From Halarsenatibacter sp964462585 (GTDB taxonomy: Bacteria; Bacillota; Halanaerobiia; Halanaerobiales; Halarsenatibacteraceae): 64,000 nucleotides of DNA. Position numbers and translations under genes: made by a program. This document shows, in pieces, positions 8,684-17,010 of the stretch; position 1 is the stretch's first letter; each line of letters opens with the position of its first letter. The stretch is from the NCBI GenBank assembly GCA_964462585.1, contig CAYXAK010000002.1:1-64000 (forward strand). Reading direction: 5' to 3'. The notes beneath the pieces were generated by a model, which was not told the DNA's origin, did no database searches, and saw only the letters and a list, made by a program, of their open reading frames with translations.

Positions 8684-9553
8684 ATGATGCGATTTGCGTT
8701 CAAAAGTATAAAGAGATCTCTCAAAAAAATTGTTAGAAAACTCAATAGGGTGGAAAAACCAAAGAAAAACCTATTTTATGTGCCTAAAAATAAGTGCATC
8801 CTCAGTCTAGGGGGATTAGGTTCATTTTCTCTAGATGATTTTAACCCTTATGTGGCTCAGGTAAAACAGTTTCAGGAAAGCGATGGTGTGAGTTATAATA
8901 ATTCATTAATCAAGAGAATTAGAGCAAATGTTATTGAACTGATTGAAGCGGGGAAATTTGAAAAGAAATTTTATCTAAACAACGATATAAATCTGGTTGA
9001 ACATTTACCAGAAAAATTTAGAAAAAAGAAGGACAATCATTCCAGATTGACCTGCATACCCTATCGTGATTGGATAAATGCCCATAAAAAGGAAACGAAT
9101 ATGAGTAATTATTTTCACAGTTATCATCTCAATGAAGGAGATTTTTATCCGAGAAAAGATGATTATCAGTCATTAATGTATTTGCAGAATATACTTTCAG
9201 CGGAAAACTTCAAAATTGGAGAAAATACCACAATTAATTCCAGTTACATTCAGGGAGTTGTTTTGAAAAAGGGCTGGCAGTTTAAAATCCATATTAGCAG
9301 CGGGAGAAGAAGAGCGGCGGTTCTTGCAGCTTTAGGATGGTCTGAAATTCCGGTAATTCTTTATGATAACAGGAAAAGCATGAATAAACTCACAGTTTCA
9401 AATAGACATCAATTTTTAGATGTGAAAAATATTGAGAACTGGATGGTAGTCAAAAATGATATATATCCTTCCGATTTTGCCAGGAAACTTTTCAATTGGA
9501 GATTCGAGCCAGAAGAGCATTATAAAAAAGAAATTCTTCTCCAGGATAAATAA
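8684..9553 (+). CDS. ParB/sulfiredoxin-like protein, divergent partner
   Basis: 289-residue protein with a very basic N-terminus (about residues 1-30, many Lys and Arg). Its C-terminal part repeats the arrangement of its divergent neighbour: strand QFKIHIS, loop SSGRRRAAVLAALG (205-218), strand EIPVILYD. The loop histidine of the neighbour is replaced by Arg. The middle (about 120-190) contains PYRDWINAH and several aromatic residues with no match I know. Two adjacent ATG codons (8684, 8687) are possible starts and the ribosome site is weak. It might bind nucleotide, DNA or a phosphorylated metabolite; its true role is unknown. Confidence 0.58.
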   Translation: MMRFAFKSIKRSLKKIVRKLNRVEKPKKNLFYVPKNKCILSLGGLGSFSLDDFNPYVAQVKQFQESDGVSYNNSLIKRIRANVIELIEAGKFEKKFYLNNDINLVEHLPEKFRKKKDNHSRLTCIPYRDWINAHKKETNMSNYFHSYHLNEGDFYPRKDDYQSLMYLQNILSAENFKIGENTTINSSYIQGVVLKKGWQFKIHISSGRRRAAVLAALGWSEIPVILYDNRKSMNKLTVSNRHQFLDVKNIENWMVVKNDIYPSDFARKLFNWRFEPEEHYKKEILLQDK

Positions 9554-9654
9554 AATTGTCTACACTCAGCAGATACTCTTTTATTATTCAATATCCATTT
9601 TTAACCTGGCAAAGATGAGATATTGAAGATTTTGAAAGCTGTGGGGGGGATGAG

Positions 9655-10524
9655 ATGAAAATCAAGGAAGAACCGGTGGCCGGCAAAATGAAGTTTTATT
9701 ATGCAGACAGTTACTCCAGCATTTTCGATGACAACTTTATTAATATATTGGTTGATTTAATGAGAGATAGAAGCAAAAATATTAATCAGATCCAGCAAAA
9801 AATAGAAGTTTTTGATTTTTCCCACAGCAAAAATATAATAATTTATAGATTGAACTATGAAGGATTGGGCGAAGTATTTCTTAAAAAGTATTCTTATGAT
9901 AGAATTGCTTACAAATTTAAAGAATTATTGTTGAATCCCACTGGTCTAACTCAACTAAGACTGGCTGTTGAGCTGACAGAACTTGGGATTTCTGTCATAG
10001 AGCCTGTGGCCAGCTTAGTTTTTTCTAAAGGCTTTTTAAATTACAAAAGCATATTTGTTTCCAGGGGTGTTGAAAACAGCAAAGATTGGGGCGAAATCAT
10101 TGAAAATAATCTGATTGGGAAGATAGGTGTTCATAGAATCAGAACTATCATTGAGGATTTTGCTCAAATCTGGGCTAGAATGCTTAACAACAATATCATC
10201 CATAGAGATCCCGGTGTGGGAAATTTTCTCTTGAAAAACTGGAGATCAGATCCCGAAATAATACTGGTGGATCTTGATGATATATTCAGTTTTCCCTGGA
10301 CTCCTGAGCGAATGAAAGCTCATGCTCTGGCAAGGTTTAAAAGCAAATTTATAAATCAGATACTGCAGAACTCGCTGACTTATGATGAAAAATGGGACGA
10401 GATTTTTTTGGAGAGTTTCTGGCCCAGATATAAGAGCAGCTGGAATTACGATAAGTTTATGAAAACAGTTAAGCTACTGGCAGAGAAGAAACTGTCCTGG
10501 CGGCAAAAGAGAGATTTGCGCTGA
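9655..10524 (+). CDS. Second lipopolysaccharide kinase (WaaP/RfaY)-like protein
   Basis: 289-residue kinase-fold protein. The catalytic loop is IIHRDPGVGNFL (181-192) with Asp185 and Asn190 as predicted catalytic residues. The DFG-equivalent is LVDLDDI (204-210), and VFLKKY (about 74-79) may hold the ATP-binding lysine. This matches LPS core kinases of the WaaP/RfaY group. It differs clearly from the 4834-5694 kinase, whose loop reads YGDLHPNN, so the island encodes two distinct kinases. GGGGGGATGAG precedes the ATG closely. It ends 2 bases before the GH65 gene; base composition rises sharply after it. Confidence 0.75.
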   Translation: MKIKEEPVAGKMKFYYADSYSSIFDDNFINILVDLMRDRSKNINQIQQKIEVFDFSHSKNIIIYRLNYEGLGEVFLKKYSYDRIAYKFKELLLNPTGLTQLRLAVELTELGISVIEPVASLVFSKGFLNYKSIFVSRGVENSKDWGEIIENNLIGKIGVHRIRTIIEDFAQIWARMLNNNIIHRDPGVGNFLLKNWRSDPEIILVDLDDIFSFPWTPERMKAHALARFKSKFINQILQNSLTYDEKWDEIFLESFWPRYKSSWNYDKFMKTVKLLAEKKLSWRQKRDLR

Positions 10525-10526
10525 TT

Positions 10527-12589
10527 ATGTTCAAAAACGAAAGGGGCGCTGCTACAGTGAGTGGAAATATTGAGAGAGATGAATTTGAGAATTATTTTAA
10601 GGTCGACGAATGGAGCATCATCGAAGAGGGTTTTTCACCGTCTAAAAATCGCTTTGCCGAGAGCATTATGAGCCTGGGCAACGGGCATATGGGACTGCGG
10701 GGAAATTTTGAGGAGGATTACAGCGGAGACACTCTTAAGGGAACCTATATAGCCGGTGTATACTACCCCGACAAAACGGTGGTGGGATGGTGGAAAATAG
10801 GCTATCCCGAATATTATGCCAAGGTTCCCAATGCCACCAATTTTATCGGTATCGGTGTGGAGATAGACGGCAGAAAGCTGGATCTGGCCAGCTGGGAGAT
10901 AGATGATTTCAGGCGCGAGCTCAATATGAAGGAAGGCTTTCTGAGCCGAAAATTCACCGCCAGCACAGCCGATGGTGAGATCTGTGTGGAGGTGGAAACG
11001 AAGAGATTTTTGAGCATGTCCCGCCGTGAAATCTGTGCTGTCTCCTACAGCATCAAGCCCCTCCACGGCTCTGCCTGTATAAAATTTGAGCCTCTCCTGG
11101 ACGGCAACATCACAAATGAGGATGCCAACTATGATGAAGTATTCTGGGAGGAAATAGACAGAGAATGCCGGGAAGGCAGCGGTGAGCTCGTCATGCGCAC
11201 CAAAAAATCTGACTTTAAAGTGGCCACCGCCATGGAGTACGAGCTGGCCGGGGCGGTTGAATCTCTAAATAAAATCAGCAGAAAAAAATATATCAGCAAT
11301 GAACTGGAGGTCGAGGCCGCCGAGGACCAGGATATCTGTCTGCATAAATATATAGGTGTGACAACAGATAGAGATTATGAGCCCGGTGAGATTGCAGCCG
11401 AGGCCCGCAAGAGGGCTGCGGAAGCCAGAGATGCCGGCTTTTCCGAACTTCTGGCCGAGCACAGCGATAAATGGCAGAATATCTGGCAGGATAATGATGT
11501 GAGGATAAAAGGTGACGAGAAAGCCCAGCAGGGCATAAGGTTCAATATTTTCCAACTCCATCAGACCTATACCGGTCATGATCCCCGCCTCAATATCGGT
11601 CCCAAAGGGTTTACAGGCGAGAAATACGGTGGTGCCACCTACTGGGATACCGAGGCTTTTTGTTTTCCCTTCTACCTCAACAGCAAGGATGATGAGATAG
11701 CCCGCAATCTGCTCCTCTACCGCTACCGCCATCTTGATAAGGCCCGGGAAAACGCCGATAAACTCGGGCTTGATGGTGCACTCTATCCCATGGTTACCAT
11801 GAACGGTGAGGAGTGTCACAATGAATGGGAGATAACCTTCGAGGAGATACACCGCAATGCCGCCATAGTCTACGCTATCTACAATTATATCCGCCATACC
11901 GGCAACCGCGGCTATCTGGCCCGATATGGTTTTGAGGTTATAGCTGCAGTGGCGCGCTTCTGGGCCGACCGTGTCCATTACAATCCCCGCAGGGATGTCT
12001 ATATGATAATCGGTGTGACCGGGCCCAATGAATACGAAAACAACGTGCACAATAACTGGTATACAAACCGCATGGCGGCCTGGTGTCTGGAATATGCTCT
12101 GGAGGTCAGAGAATACCTCCAGCAGGAGCACCCCGGGCGCCTGCAGGAGCTGGAAGATGAATTGAATCTGGATGAAGAGGAGCTGGAAGACTGGCAGGAG
12201 ATAGCGGATATGATCTATCTGCCCCGCTGGGAGGAGAGGGGTATCATCGAACAGCAGGACGGTTACCGCGATAAAAATCTGAATACAGTCTCAGCCCTCT
12301 GCGAAGATGATCTTCCCCTCAACCAGAACTGGTCCTGGGATAGAATTCTGCGCTCTCCCTATGTAAAACAGGCAGATGTGCTGCAGGGGCTTTATTTTCT
12401 CGGTGATCGCTATGACAGGGATACTAAAAAGAAAAATTTCGACTTTTACGAACCCAGAACGGTCCACGAGTCCTCTCTGTCTCCCTGCATCTATGCCATC
12501 ATTGCCGCCGAGATAGGCTATACCGAAAAGGCCTATGAGCTCTATCTGCGCACCGCCCGCCTCGATCTGGAGAATGTCAACCGTGACAC
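10527..12589 (+). CDS. Glycoside hydrolase family 65 phosphorylase (maltose phosphorylase-like), 3' end lost in gap
   Basis: Phosphorolytic enzyme that splits an alpha-glucosyl disaccharide (maltose, trehalose or kojibiose type) to beta-glucose 1-phosphate and glucose. The first 687 codons are present; maltose phosphorylases are usually about 750-790 residues, so roughly 70-100 are lost in the N run. Hallmarks are YFKVDEWSIIEEGF, SLGNGHMGLRGNFEE, TYWDTEAFCFPFYL, and YPMVTMNGEECHNEWEITFE with the conserved catalytic glutamate region. The ATG at 10527 follows the kinase stop by 2 bases; a GTG at 10557 is a shorter alternative closer to family N-termini. Substrate choice among GH65 types is unproven. 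GC-rich, unlike the island before it. Confidence 0.88.
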
Positions 12590-12689
12590 NNNNNNNNNNN
12601 NNNNNNNNNNNNNNNNNNNNNNNNNNNNNNNNNNNNNNNNNNNNNNNNNNNNNNNNNNNNNNNNNNNNNNNNNNNNNNNNNNNNNNNNN
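12590..12689. other. Assembly gap (100 N) between GH65 gene and DUF368 gene
   Basis: A run of exactly 100 N, a conventional placeholder rather than a measured length. The sequences on its two sides belong to unrelated genes and show no overlap with each other, so real sequence is missing here. It should contain the GH65 C-terminus, an intergenic stretch and the DUF368 start. Confidence 0.95.
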
Positions 12690-13493
12690 AAGTTAATGCT
12701 GCGGCTGTTTCTGGAAGGAATACCCTTCGGCATTGCCAATACACTGCCCGGCATGAGCGGCGGCACAGTAGCCCTCATTTTCTACATCTATGAGCCACTC
12801 ATTAAGGCCATAAAAAATATCAACCTCCCCTTTCTCATACCACTGGGGGGCGGGGCGGCTCTGGGAGCGCTGCTGGGAGCCTCCGTCATCGACCGCATCT
12901 TCGCTCTCTATCCCGGGCCCCTCATGGCGCTTCTGGCCGGGATGATTCTGGCCTCACTGCGCGTGACCTGGCATGAGGCCCGCCGGGAGATCAGCGGTTC
13001 CACCGGCAAGAAGATAGCTAAGATCATTAATATAGCACTGGTCATTGCCGGCGTGCTGGTTGCTCTCTATTTCACAGGGGGTGAAGGCGGTGACGGCAGC
13101 GCCGGACTGCCCTTCATCTTCGCGGCGAGCTTTCTGGGCTCTGTCACCATGCTTCTGCCCGGCATAAGTGGAGCCAGCCTGATGGTTGTGCTGGGTGTTT
13201 ACAGACAGGTCATAACTGCTATTGCAGGCCTGGATATGCTGGTTATATTCGTCTACGGGCTGGGCACATTGAGCGGACTTCTGCTCTTTGCCTGGCTTTT
13301 GAGCTGGCTGATAGAACGCTACCGCCGCCAGCTCATGTTTCTGCTCAGCGGTCTCATACTGGGATCTGTCTTCGGTGTGATACCCCCCGGTTCCGGAGCT
13401 GCGGAGGCAGTCACCTTTGTTGTGGGGTTCACACTGGTATTTCGCCTCATATCCTGGACCAGATCAAGGGAGTTTGCAGGAGAAGAGTTTTAA
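12690..13493 (+). CDS. DUF368 (PopT-type) membrane protein, 5' end lost in gap
   Basis: 267 residues of a multi-pass inner-membrane protein of the DUF368 family, members of which (PopT) have been shown to recycle undecaprenyl phosphate across the membrane. The family signature appears twice, as expected from its internal repeat: GIANTLPGMSGGTVALI near the start and TMLLPGISGASLMVVLGVY in the middle. About eight hydrophobic segments are visible. Only a few N-terminal residues should be missing. Its carrier-lipid role would suit the nearby O-antigen ligase and the WecA-like gene at 37029. It reads in the same frame as GH65 only by chance across the N run. Confidence 0.88.
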   Translation, partial: KLMLRLFLEGIPFGIANTLPGMSGGTVALIFYIYEPLIKAIKNINLPFLIPLGGGAALGALLGASVIDRIFALYPGPLMALLAGMILASLRVTWHEARREISGSTGKKIAKIINIALVIAGVLVALYFTGGEGGDGSAGLPFIFAASFLGSVTMLLPGISGASLMVVLGVYRQVITAIAGLDMLVIFVYGLGTLSGLLLFAWLLSWLIERYRRQLMFLLSGLILGSVFGVIPPGSGAAEAVTFVVGFTLVFRLISWTRSREFAGEEF

Positions 13494-13519
13494 ACTCGCA
13501 TGGACAGGAGGCTTAAAAA

Positions 13520-14866
13520 ATGAAGATAGTTATCATAGGAGGAGTGGCAGCCGGGACCAGTGCAGCTGCCAAGGCTTCCCGGACCGGAGGAGATCACGAG
13601 ATAGTTCTGCTGGAGAGGGATCAGGATATCTCCTATGCAGGATGTGGACTGCCCTATTATATCTCCGGAGTTGTGCCTTCACGGGATAAGCTCATAGCCA
13701 ATTATCCCGAAGAATTCTCCGAGAGATATGATGTGGATGTGAGGACAGGCCACGAGGTTACGGAGATAGATGCGGAGAACAAGACTGTCAAATACACGGA
13801 TCTGGCCCGGGATCTGTCTTCAAGTGAAGATTACGATAGATTGATAATTGCCACCGGAGCTTCACCTTTTCTGCCGCCCATAGAGGGCATTGAAAATGAT
13901 AATGTGCTGACACTGCGCACTGTAAAAGATGCAGATCAACTGAAGAGAGCTGCCAGCGATCTCAAACACGATAGGGTCTGCATCGTGGGGGCGGGGCTGG
14001 TGGGGCTGGAGATGGCCGAGGCTTTTTCCGAGCTTGATATGGAGGTTACGGTGATTGAGCAGAGAGAGCATGTGCTGCCGATGCTGCCGGCCGAGCTGGC
14101 TGAAGAGCTGGAGGAGCATCTGATCTCACAGGGTGTAAATCTGGTGCTGGACGATGGTGTCAGCGAATTTGCCGGTGAGGGTGAAGTCGAGAGTGTCATC
14201 ACCTCCAGCGGCCGCACAATCCCGACCGATCTGGTGCAGGTATCTGTGGGTATAAAACCCAATTCCCGCCTGGCCGAAGAGGCCGGTGTGAGTCCAGGGG
14301 CAGCCGGGGCCATCGGTGTCAATGATAAAATGGAGACAGATACAGAGGATATCTATGCCTGCGGGGATTGTGCGGAGACCACCAATCTCATCACTGGTGA
14401 GAAGGCCTGGGTTCCCCTGGGCTCAACTGCCAACAAGCAGGGCAGAGCTGCCGGGGCAAATGCAGCCGGTGGAGATGAAAGACATAGAGGTGTTCTCAAG
14501 ACCGGGATCACCAAAGTTTTCGATTATACTGCTGCTGCCACCGGCCTCAAAGAGGAAGAGGCAACAGAGGCTGGATTTGATCCCGCTGTGATTACGGTCA
14601 ACGTACCAAATCACGCCGGCTATTTTCCCGGCTATAAACATTTCACACTGCGGGGGGTTTTTGATACCGGATCAGGGCGCATTCTGGGAGCGGCGGCCGT
14701 CGGTGAAGATGGTGTGAATAAGAGAATCGATGTTCTGGCCTCGGCGATCTACAGCGAACAGACCGCCGAGGATCTCTTTCAGATGGATCTCGGTTACGCG
14801 CCTCCCTATTCCACTCCCAAAGATCCTGTGGCTGTGCTGGGTATGGTGGCCGGAAAGAAGCTTTGA
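13520..14866 (+). CDS. CoA-disulfide reductase/NADH oxidase-family flavoprotein
   Basis: 448-residue FAD-dependent pyridine nucleotide-disulfide oxidoreductase. The N-terminal FAD site is IIGGVAAGTSAAAKA (5-19). The single redox cysteine Cys42 in SYAGCGLPYYISG defines the CoA-disulfide reductase/NADH oxidase/persulfide reductase group. An NAD(P)H site lies at VGAGLVGLEMAEAF, and ACGDCAE closes the FAD domain. It would reduce CoA disulfides, polysulfide or oxygen in the cytoplasm; the exact electron acceptor is not predictable. GGAGG precedes the ATG. It converges on the tlpA-like gene with only 22 bases between them. Confidence 0.9.
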   Translation: MKIVIIGGVAAGTSAAAKASRTGGDHEIVLLERDQDISYAGCGLPYYISGVVPSRDKLIANYPEEFSERYDVDVRTGHEVTEIDAENKTVKYTDLARDLSSSEDYDRLIIATGASPFLPPIEGIENDNVLTLRTVKDADQLKRAASDLKHDRVCIVGAGLVGLEMAEAFSELDMEVTVIEQREHVLPMLPAELAEELEEHLISQGVNLVLDDGVSEFAGEGEVESVITSSGRTIPTDLVQVSVGIKPNSRLAEEAGVSPGAAGAIGVNDKMETDTEDIYACGDCAETTNLITGEKAWVPLGSTANKQGRAAGANAAGGDERHRGVLKTGITKVFDYTAAATGLKEEEATEAGFDPAVITVNVPNHAGYFPGYKHFTLRGVFDTGSGRILGAAAVGEDGVNKRIDVLASAIYSEQTAEDLFQMDLGYAPPYSTPKDPVAVLGMVAGKKL

Positions 14867-14888
14867 TGGTAGGGATCGATGGCTAATA

Positions 14889-15422
14889 TCAGTTGAGCTC
14901 CAGCAGCTCCAGCTTCTGCTCATAGCTCATAGGACCTACATGCCTTTCCAGGATGGTGTTATTTTCATCATCCAGTATAAAGGTGGTCGGTACACCGCGA
15001 ACCATGTAGAGGCCGGCCGTCTCCTGATCATCGTCCATCAGCACTGTGAAATCATAACCACCCTCTTCCATATAGGAGCTGATCTCAGAGGCCGATTCAC
15101 CTATATTGACAGTGAGCACAATGGCTTCATCTTCATACTCATCCTCGATCTGCTGCAGATCCGGCATCTCCTCACCGCAGACAGGGCACCAGGTTGTCCA
15201 GAAATTCAGCAGAACCATATCGTCAGCATACTGATTCAATGAAACTTCCTCCTGGCTGTCGGGCTCGGTCAGCGTGAAATCTGGGGCCTGGTCTCCGGGA
15301 AATGCTCCCTCTTCGGCCTGGAGCGAAAAAGAGAATGTGAGCATAAAACCGAGTGTGAAGATCAGGGCAAAAACCAGAATTCGGGACAGATCCGGGTGGT
15401 TTAATCTGGAGCTTTTATTCAT
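14889..15422 (-). CDS. TlpA/ResA-like thioredoxin-fold protein
   Basis: Membrane-anchored extracytoplasmic thiol-disulfide protein of about 177 residues. A basic N-terminus is followed by a hydrophobic segment (about residues 15-33). The AhpC/TSA-Redoxin domain contains NFWTTWCPVCGEEMPDL with the active-site CPVC and a GVPTTFILD cis-proline loop. I chose the ATG at 15422, with AAGGAGG 8 bases upstream, over an in-frame GTG that overlaps this ribosome site. Directly downstream of ccdA (33 bases), it should receive electrons from CcdA and reduce envelope disulfides. No cytochrome c gene is seen nearby. Confidence 0.88.
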   Translation of the reverse strand: MNKSSRLNHPDLSRILVFALIFTLGFMLTFSFSLQAEEGAFPGDQAPDFTLTEPDSQEEVSLNQYADDMVLLNFWTTWCPVCGEEMPDLQQIEDEYEDEAIVLTVNIGESASEISSYMEEGGYDFTVLMDDDQETAGLYMVRGVPTTFILDDENNTILERHVGPMSYEQKLELLELN

Positions 15423-15455
15423 TTTCCGCACCTCCTTGTATTCCCCAGGGCAGAA

Positions 15456-16178
15456 TTACCAGGGCAGAAAAGAAGCGGGGGATTGGCTCAGCATTGTAAA
15501 ATGACCTGTGAAGATGAGTATACCGACCAGAACTATGAGCAGGCCGGCTGCTTTTTTGATCAGGGGAAGCCGGGATTTTAGACTTTCGAATCCATCCATG
15601 AACTTTTCCATGAATATTGTGATCGTGATCAGCGGCAGTGATAATCCCAGAGAAAAAACCGCCAGCATTAAAGCCCCGGCTGTCAGTGTTTCGGCGGTGC
15701 CGGCATATATCAGAATAGAACTCAATACAGGTCCGACACAGGGCGTCCAGGCCAGGGCGATAACAAGCCCCAGCAGGAAAGCCCGGGGATAACGGTGCAG
15801 CCAGTCCGGGGGCCGGATATCTATCTGTCTTCTGAAAATATTGGAGGAGAAGAGGCCGGCCATATTGAGTCCCAGAATAATAACGATCACGCCCCCGACC
15901 TGCCTGAGAAGCTGCTGGCGGGCCAGAAGTTCCCGGCCCAGCCAGGAAGCGGTAAGCCCCAGCAGTGTGAAAATGATGGTGAAACCGGAGATGAAGAAGA
16001 GCGAGGGCAGCAGAAGCTTTGATCTTCTACCACTGCTGTCTTTTTCTTTCAGCTCTTCTATGCTGTAATCGCCGGCCAGATAGCCCAGATATGAGGGCAG
16101 AAGGGGGACTATACAGGGGGAGAAGAAGGTGAGAATTCCGGCCACAAAAGCTATCCCCAGAGAGATTTCCGGCTGCAA
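15456..16178 (-). CDS. ccdA: CcdA/DsbD-family thiol-disulfide transmembrane protein
   Basis: 240-residue protein with six predicted membrane segments that passes electrons from cytoplasmic thioredoxin to extracytoplasmic thioredoxin-like proteins. The paired cysteines lie in FFSPCIVPLLPSYLGYLAG near the N-terminus and in LAWTPCVGPVLSSIL in the second half, both family signatures. The start is the TTG at 16178, because AAGGAGG lies 8 bases before it; the frame remains open to an ATG at 16223, but that upstream start would run through this ribosome site. A strong promoter lies at 16251-16279. The neighbours tlpA-like (downstream) and trxA (divergent) make a complete electron path. Confidence 0.9.
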   Translation of the reverse strand: MQPEISLGIAFVAGILTFFSPCIVPLLPSYLGYLAGDYSIEELKEKDSSGRRSKLLLPSLFFISGFTIIFTLLGLTASWLGRELLARQQLLRQVGGVIVIILGLNMAGLFSSNIFRRQIDIRPPDWLHRYPRAFLLGLVIALAWTPCVGPVLSSILIYAGTAETLTAGALMLAVFSLGLSLPLITITIFMEKFMDGFESLKSRLPLIKKAAGLLIVLVGILIFTGHFTMLSQSPASFLPW

Positions 16179-16250
16179 AATTTTTGCCTCCTTCAGACTG
16201 AAATGTTGATGCTGCCAGATCATTGAACTGTCAGCTGCAGTCTGGATAAA

Positions 16251-16279
16251 ATTATATCACAGGCAGGCATAAATGACAA
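16251..16279 (-). promoter_or_regulatory. Sigma-A-type promoter for ccdA-tlpA
   Basis: On the minus strand TTGTCA (complement of 16274-16279) and TATAAT (complement of 16251-16256) are separated by exactly 17 bases. TGA precedes the -10 as an extended -10 element. It lies about 70 bases upstream of the ccdA TTG start. Sequence match is near consensus; activity is inferred. Confidence 0.72.
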
Positions 16280-16417
16280 TTCTGATGGAATAAATCAATT
16301 TTTAATGTTTTTTTATGTATTCCGTTTAACATACTTTTTTTGTGCAGCCATATATGATAATATGGTGAAAGCAAAATGTTTACAATTCTATTCACGTAAA
16401 TTGAGGGGGATTAATCT

Positions 16418-16741
16418 ATGAGTGAACCTATTGAAGTAACTGATGAGAACTTTGAAGAGGAAGTGCTGGAAGCCGACAGACCGGTACTGGTCGATTTCTG
16501 GGCCTCCTGGTGCGGACCCTGTAAGATGCTGGCCCCGGTTATAGAGGAGATTGCTGATAATTACGATGATGAGCTTAAAGTCTGCAAGCTGAATGTGGAT
16601 GAAAATCAGGAGGTGGCTTCAAAGTTTGAGGTCATGAGCATTCCCACCATGATCGTATTTAACGAGGGAGAGATCGACAATAAACTCGTGGGATATATGC
16701 CCAAGGGCAGGCTGCTCAAGGAACTGGAACTGGCCCAATAA
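16418..16741 (+). CDS. trxA: Thioredoxin (TrxA)
   Basis: 107-residue cytoplasmic dithiol-disulfide oxidoreductase of normal length. The active site is WCGPC at residues 31-35 in VDFWASWCGPCKMLAPV, and the cis-proline loop is VMSIPTMIVF. GAGGGGG precedes the ATG. It is divergent from ccdA across a 239-base spacer and is the natural cytoplasmic electron donor for CcdA. The spacer on this strand has TATGAT/GATAAT-like boxes near 16353-16361 but no convincing -35. Confidence 0.95.
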   Translation: MSEPIEVTDENFEEEVLEADRPVLVDFWASWCGPCKMLAPVIEEIADNYDDELKVCKLNVDENQEVASKFEVMSIPTMIVFNEGEIDNKLVGYMPKGRLLKELELAQ

Positions 16742-16786
16742 GTGAGCGGATAGATGATCGAATAAAATCCAGGCCATTGCCATCCG

Positions 16787-16816
16787 GGGCAGGAAAACCT
16801 GGGAGTTTTTCTGCCC
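16787..16816 (+). terminator. Hairpin downstream of trxA (possible terminator)
   Basis: An 11-base-pair stem with one G-T pair (16787-16797 with 16806-16816) and an 8-base loop, about 45 bases after the trxA stop. The U-rich tract is inside the 3' arm rather than after it, so it is not a textbook rho-independent terminator. It may protect mRNA or terminate weakly. Confidence 0.4.
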
Positions 16817-16885
16817 TGATGTTATGGCCATTAATGTGAAAAAATTCATAATATCTGCATCTGCCCGGGTTTTGCGATCCCGTTC

Positions 16886-16910
16886 GGGAAAAAATACAGG
16901 ATTTTTTCCC
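16886..16910. repeat. Perfect inverted repeat, 10-bp arms
   Basis: GGGAAAAAAT and ATTTTTTCCC flank a 5-base loop in the 269-base spacer between trxA and the flavodoxin-like gene. The A/T-rich arms read alike on both strands. It could be a second terminator or an operator. The rest of this spacer shows no open frame or RNA gene that I can recognise. Confidence 0.45.
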
Positions 16911-17010
16911 TGAGGGTGGAAATAAATAAATAGGGAGTCAGATACAGTTTTCAGACCGGGAGACGGACTTTTTCGACAGCATGATTGAAGGAAGGAGAGG
17001 GCGGAAGCTG

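Noticed and set aside
7728..9553. Reading the ParB-like proteins as chromosome or plasmid partition proteins
   Set aside because: There is no ParA neighbour, no helix-turn-helix domain and no parS-like repeat; only the nucleotide-loop motif is shared.
10527..13493. A single 988-codon open frame from GH65 into the DUF368 protein
   Set aside because: It is continuous only because the 100-N placeholder happens to keep frame. The two halves are unrelated families and the GH65 C-terminus and DUF368 start are missing.
16913..16919. AGGGTGG resembling the T-box core ahead of the argS unit
   Set aside because: The following ACCGCG, a stem I with specifier loop and a competing terminator are not visible, and a separate gene lies between it and argS.
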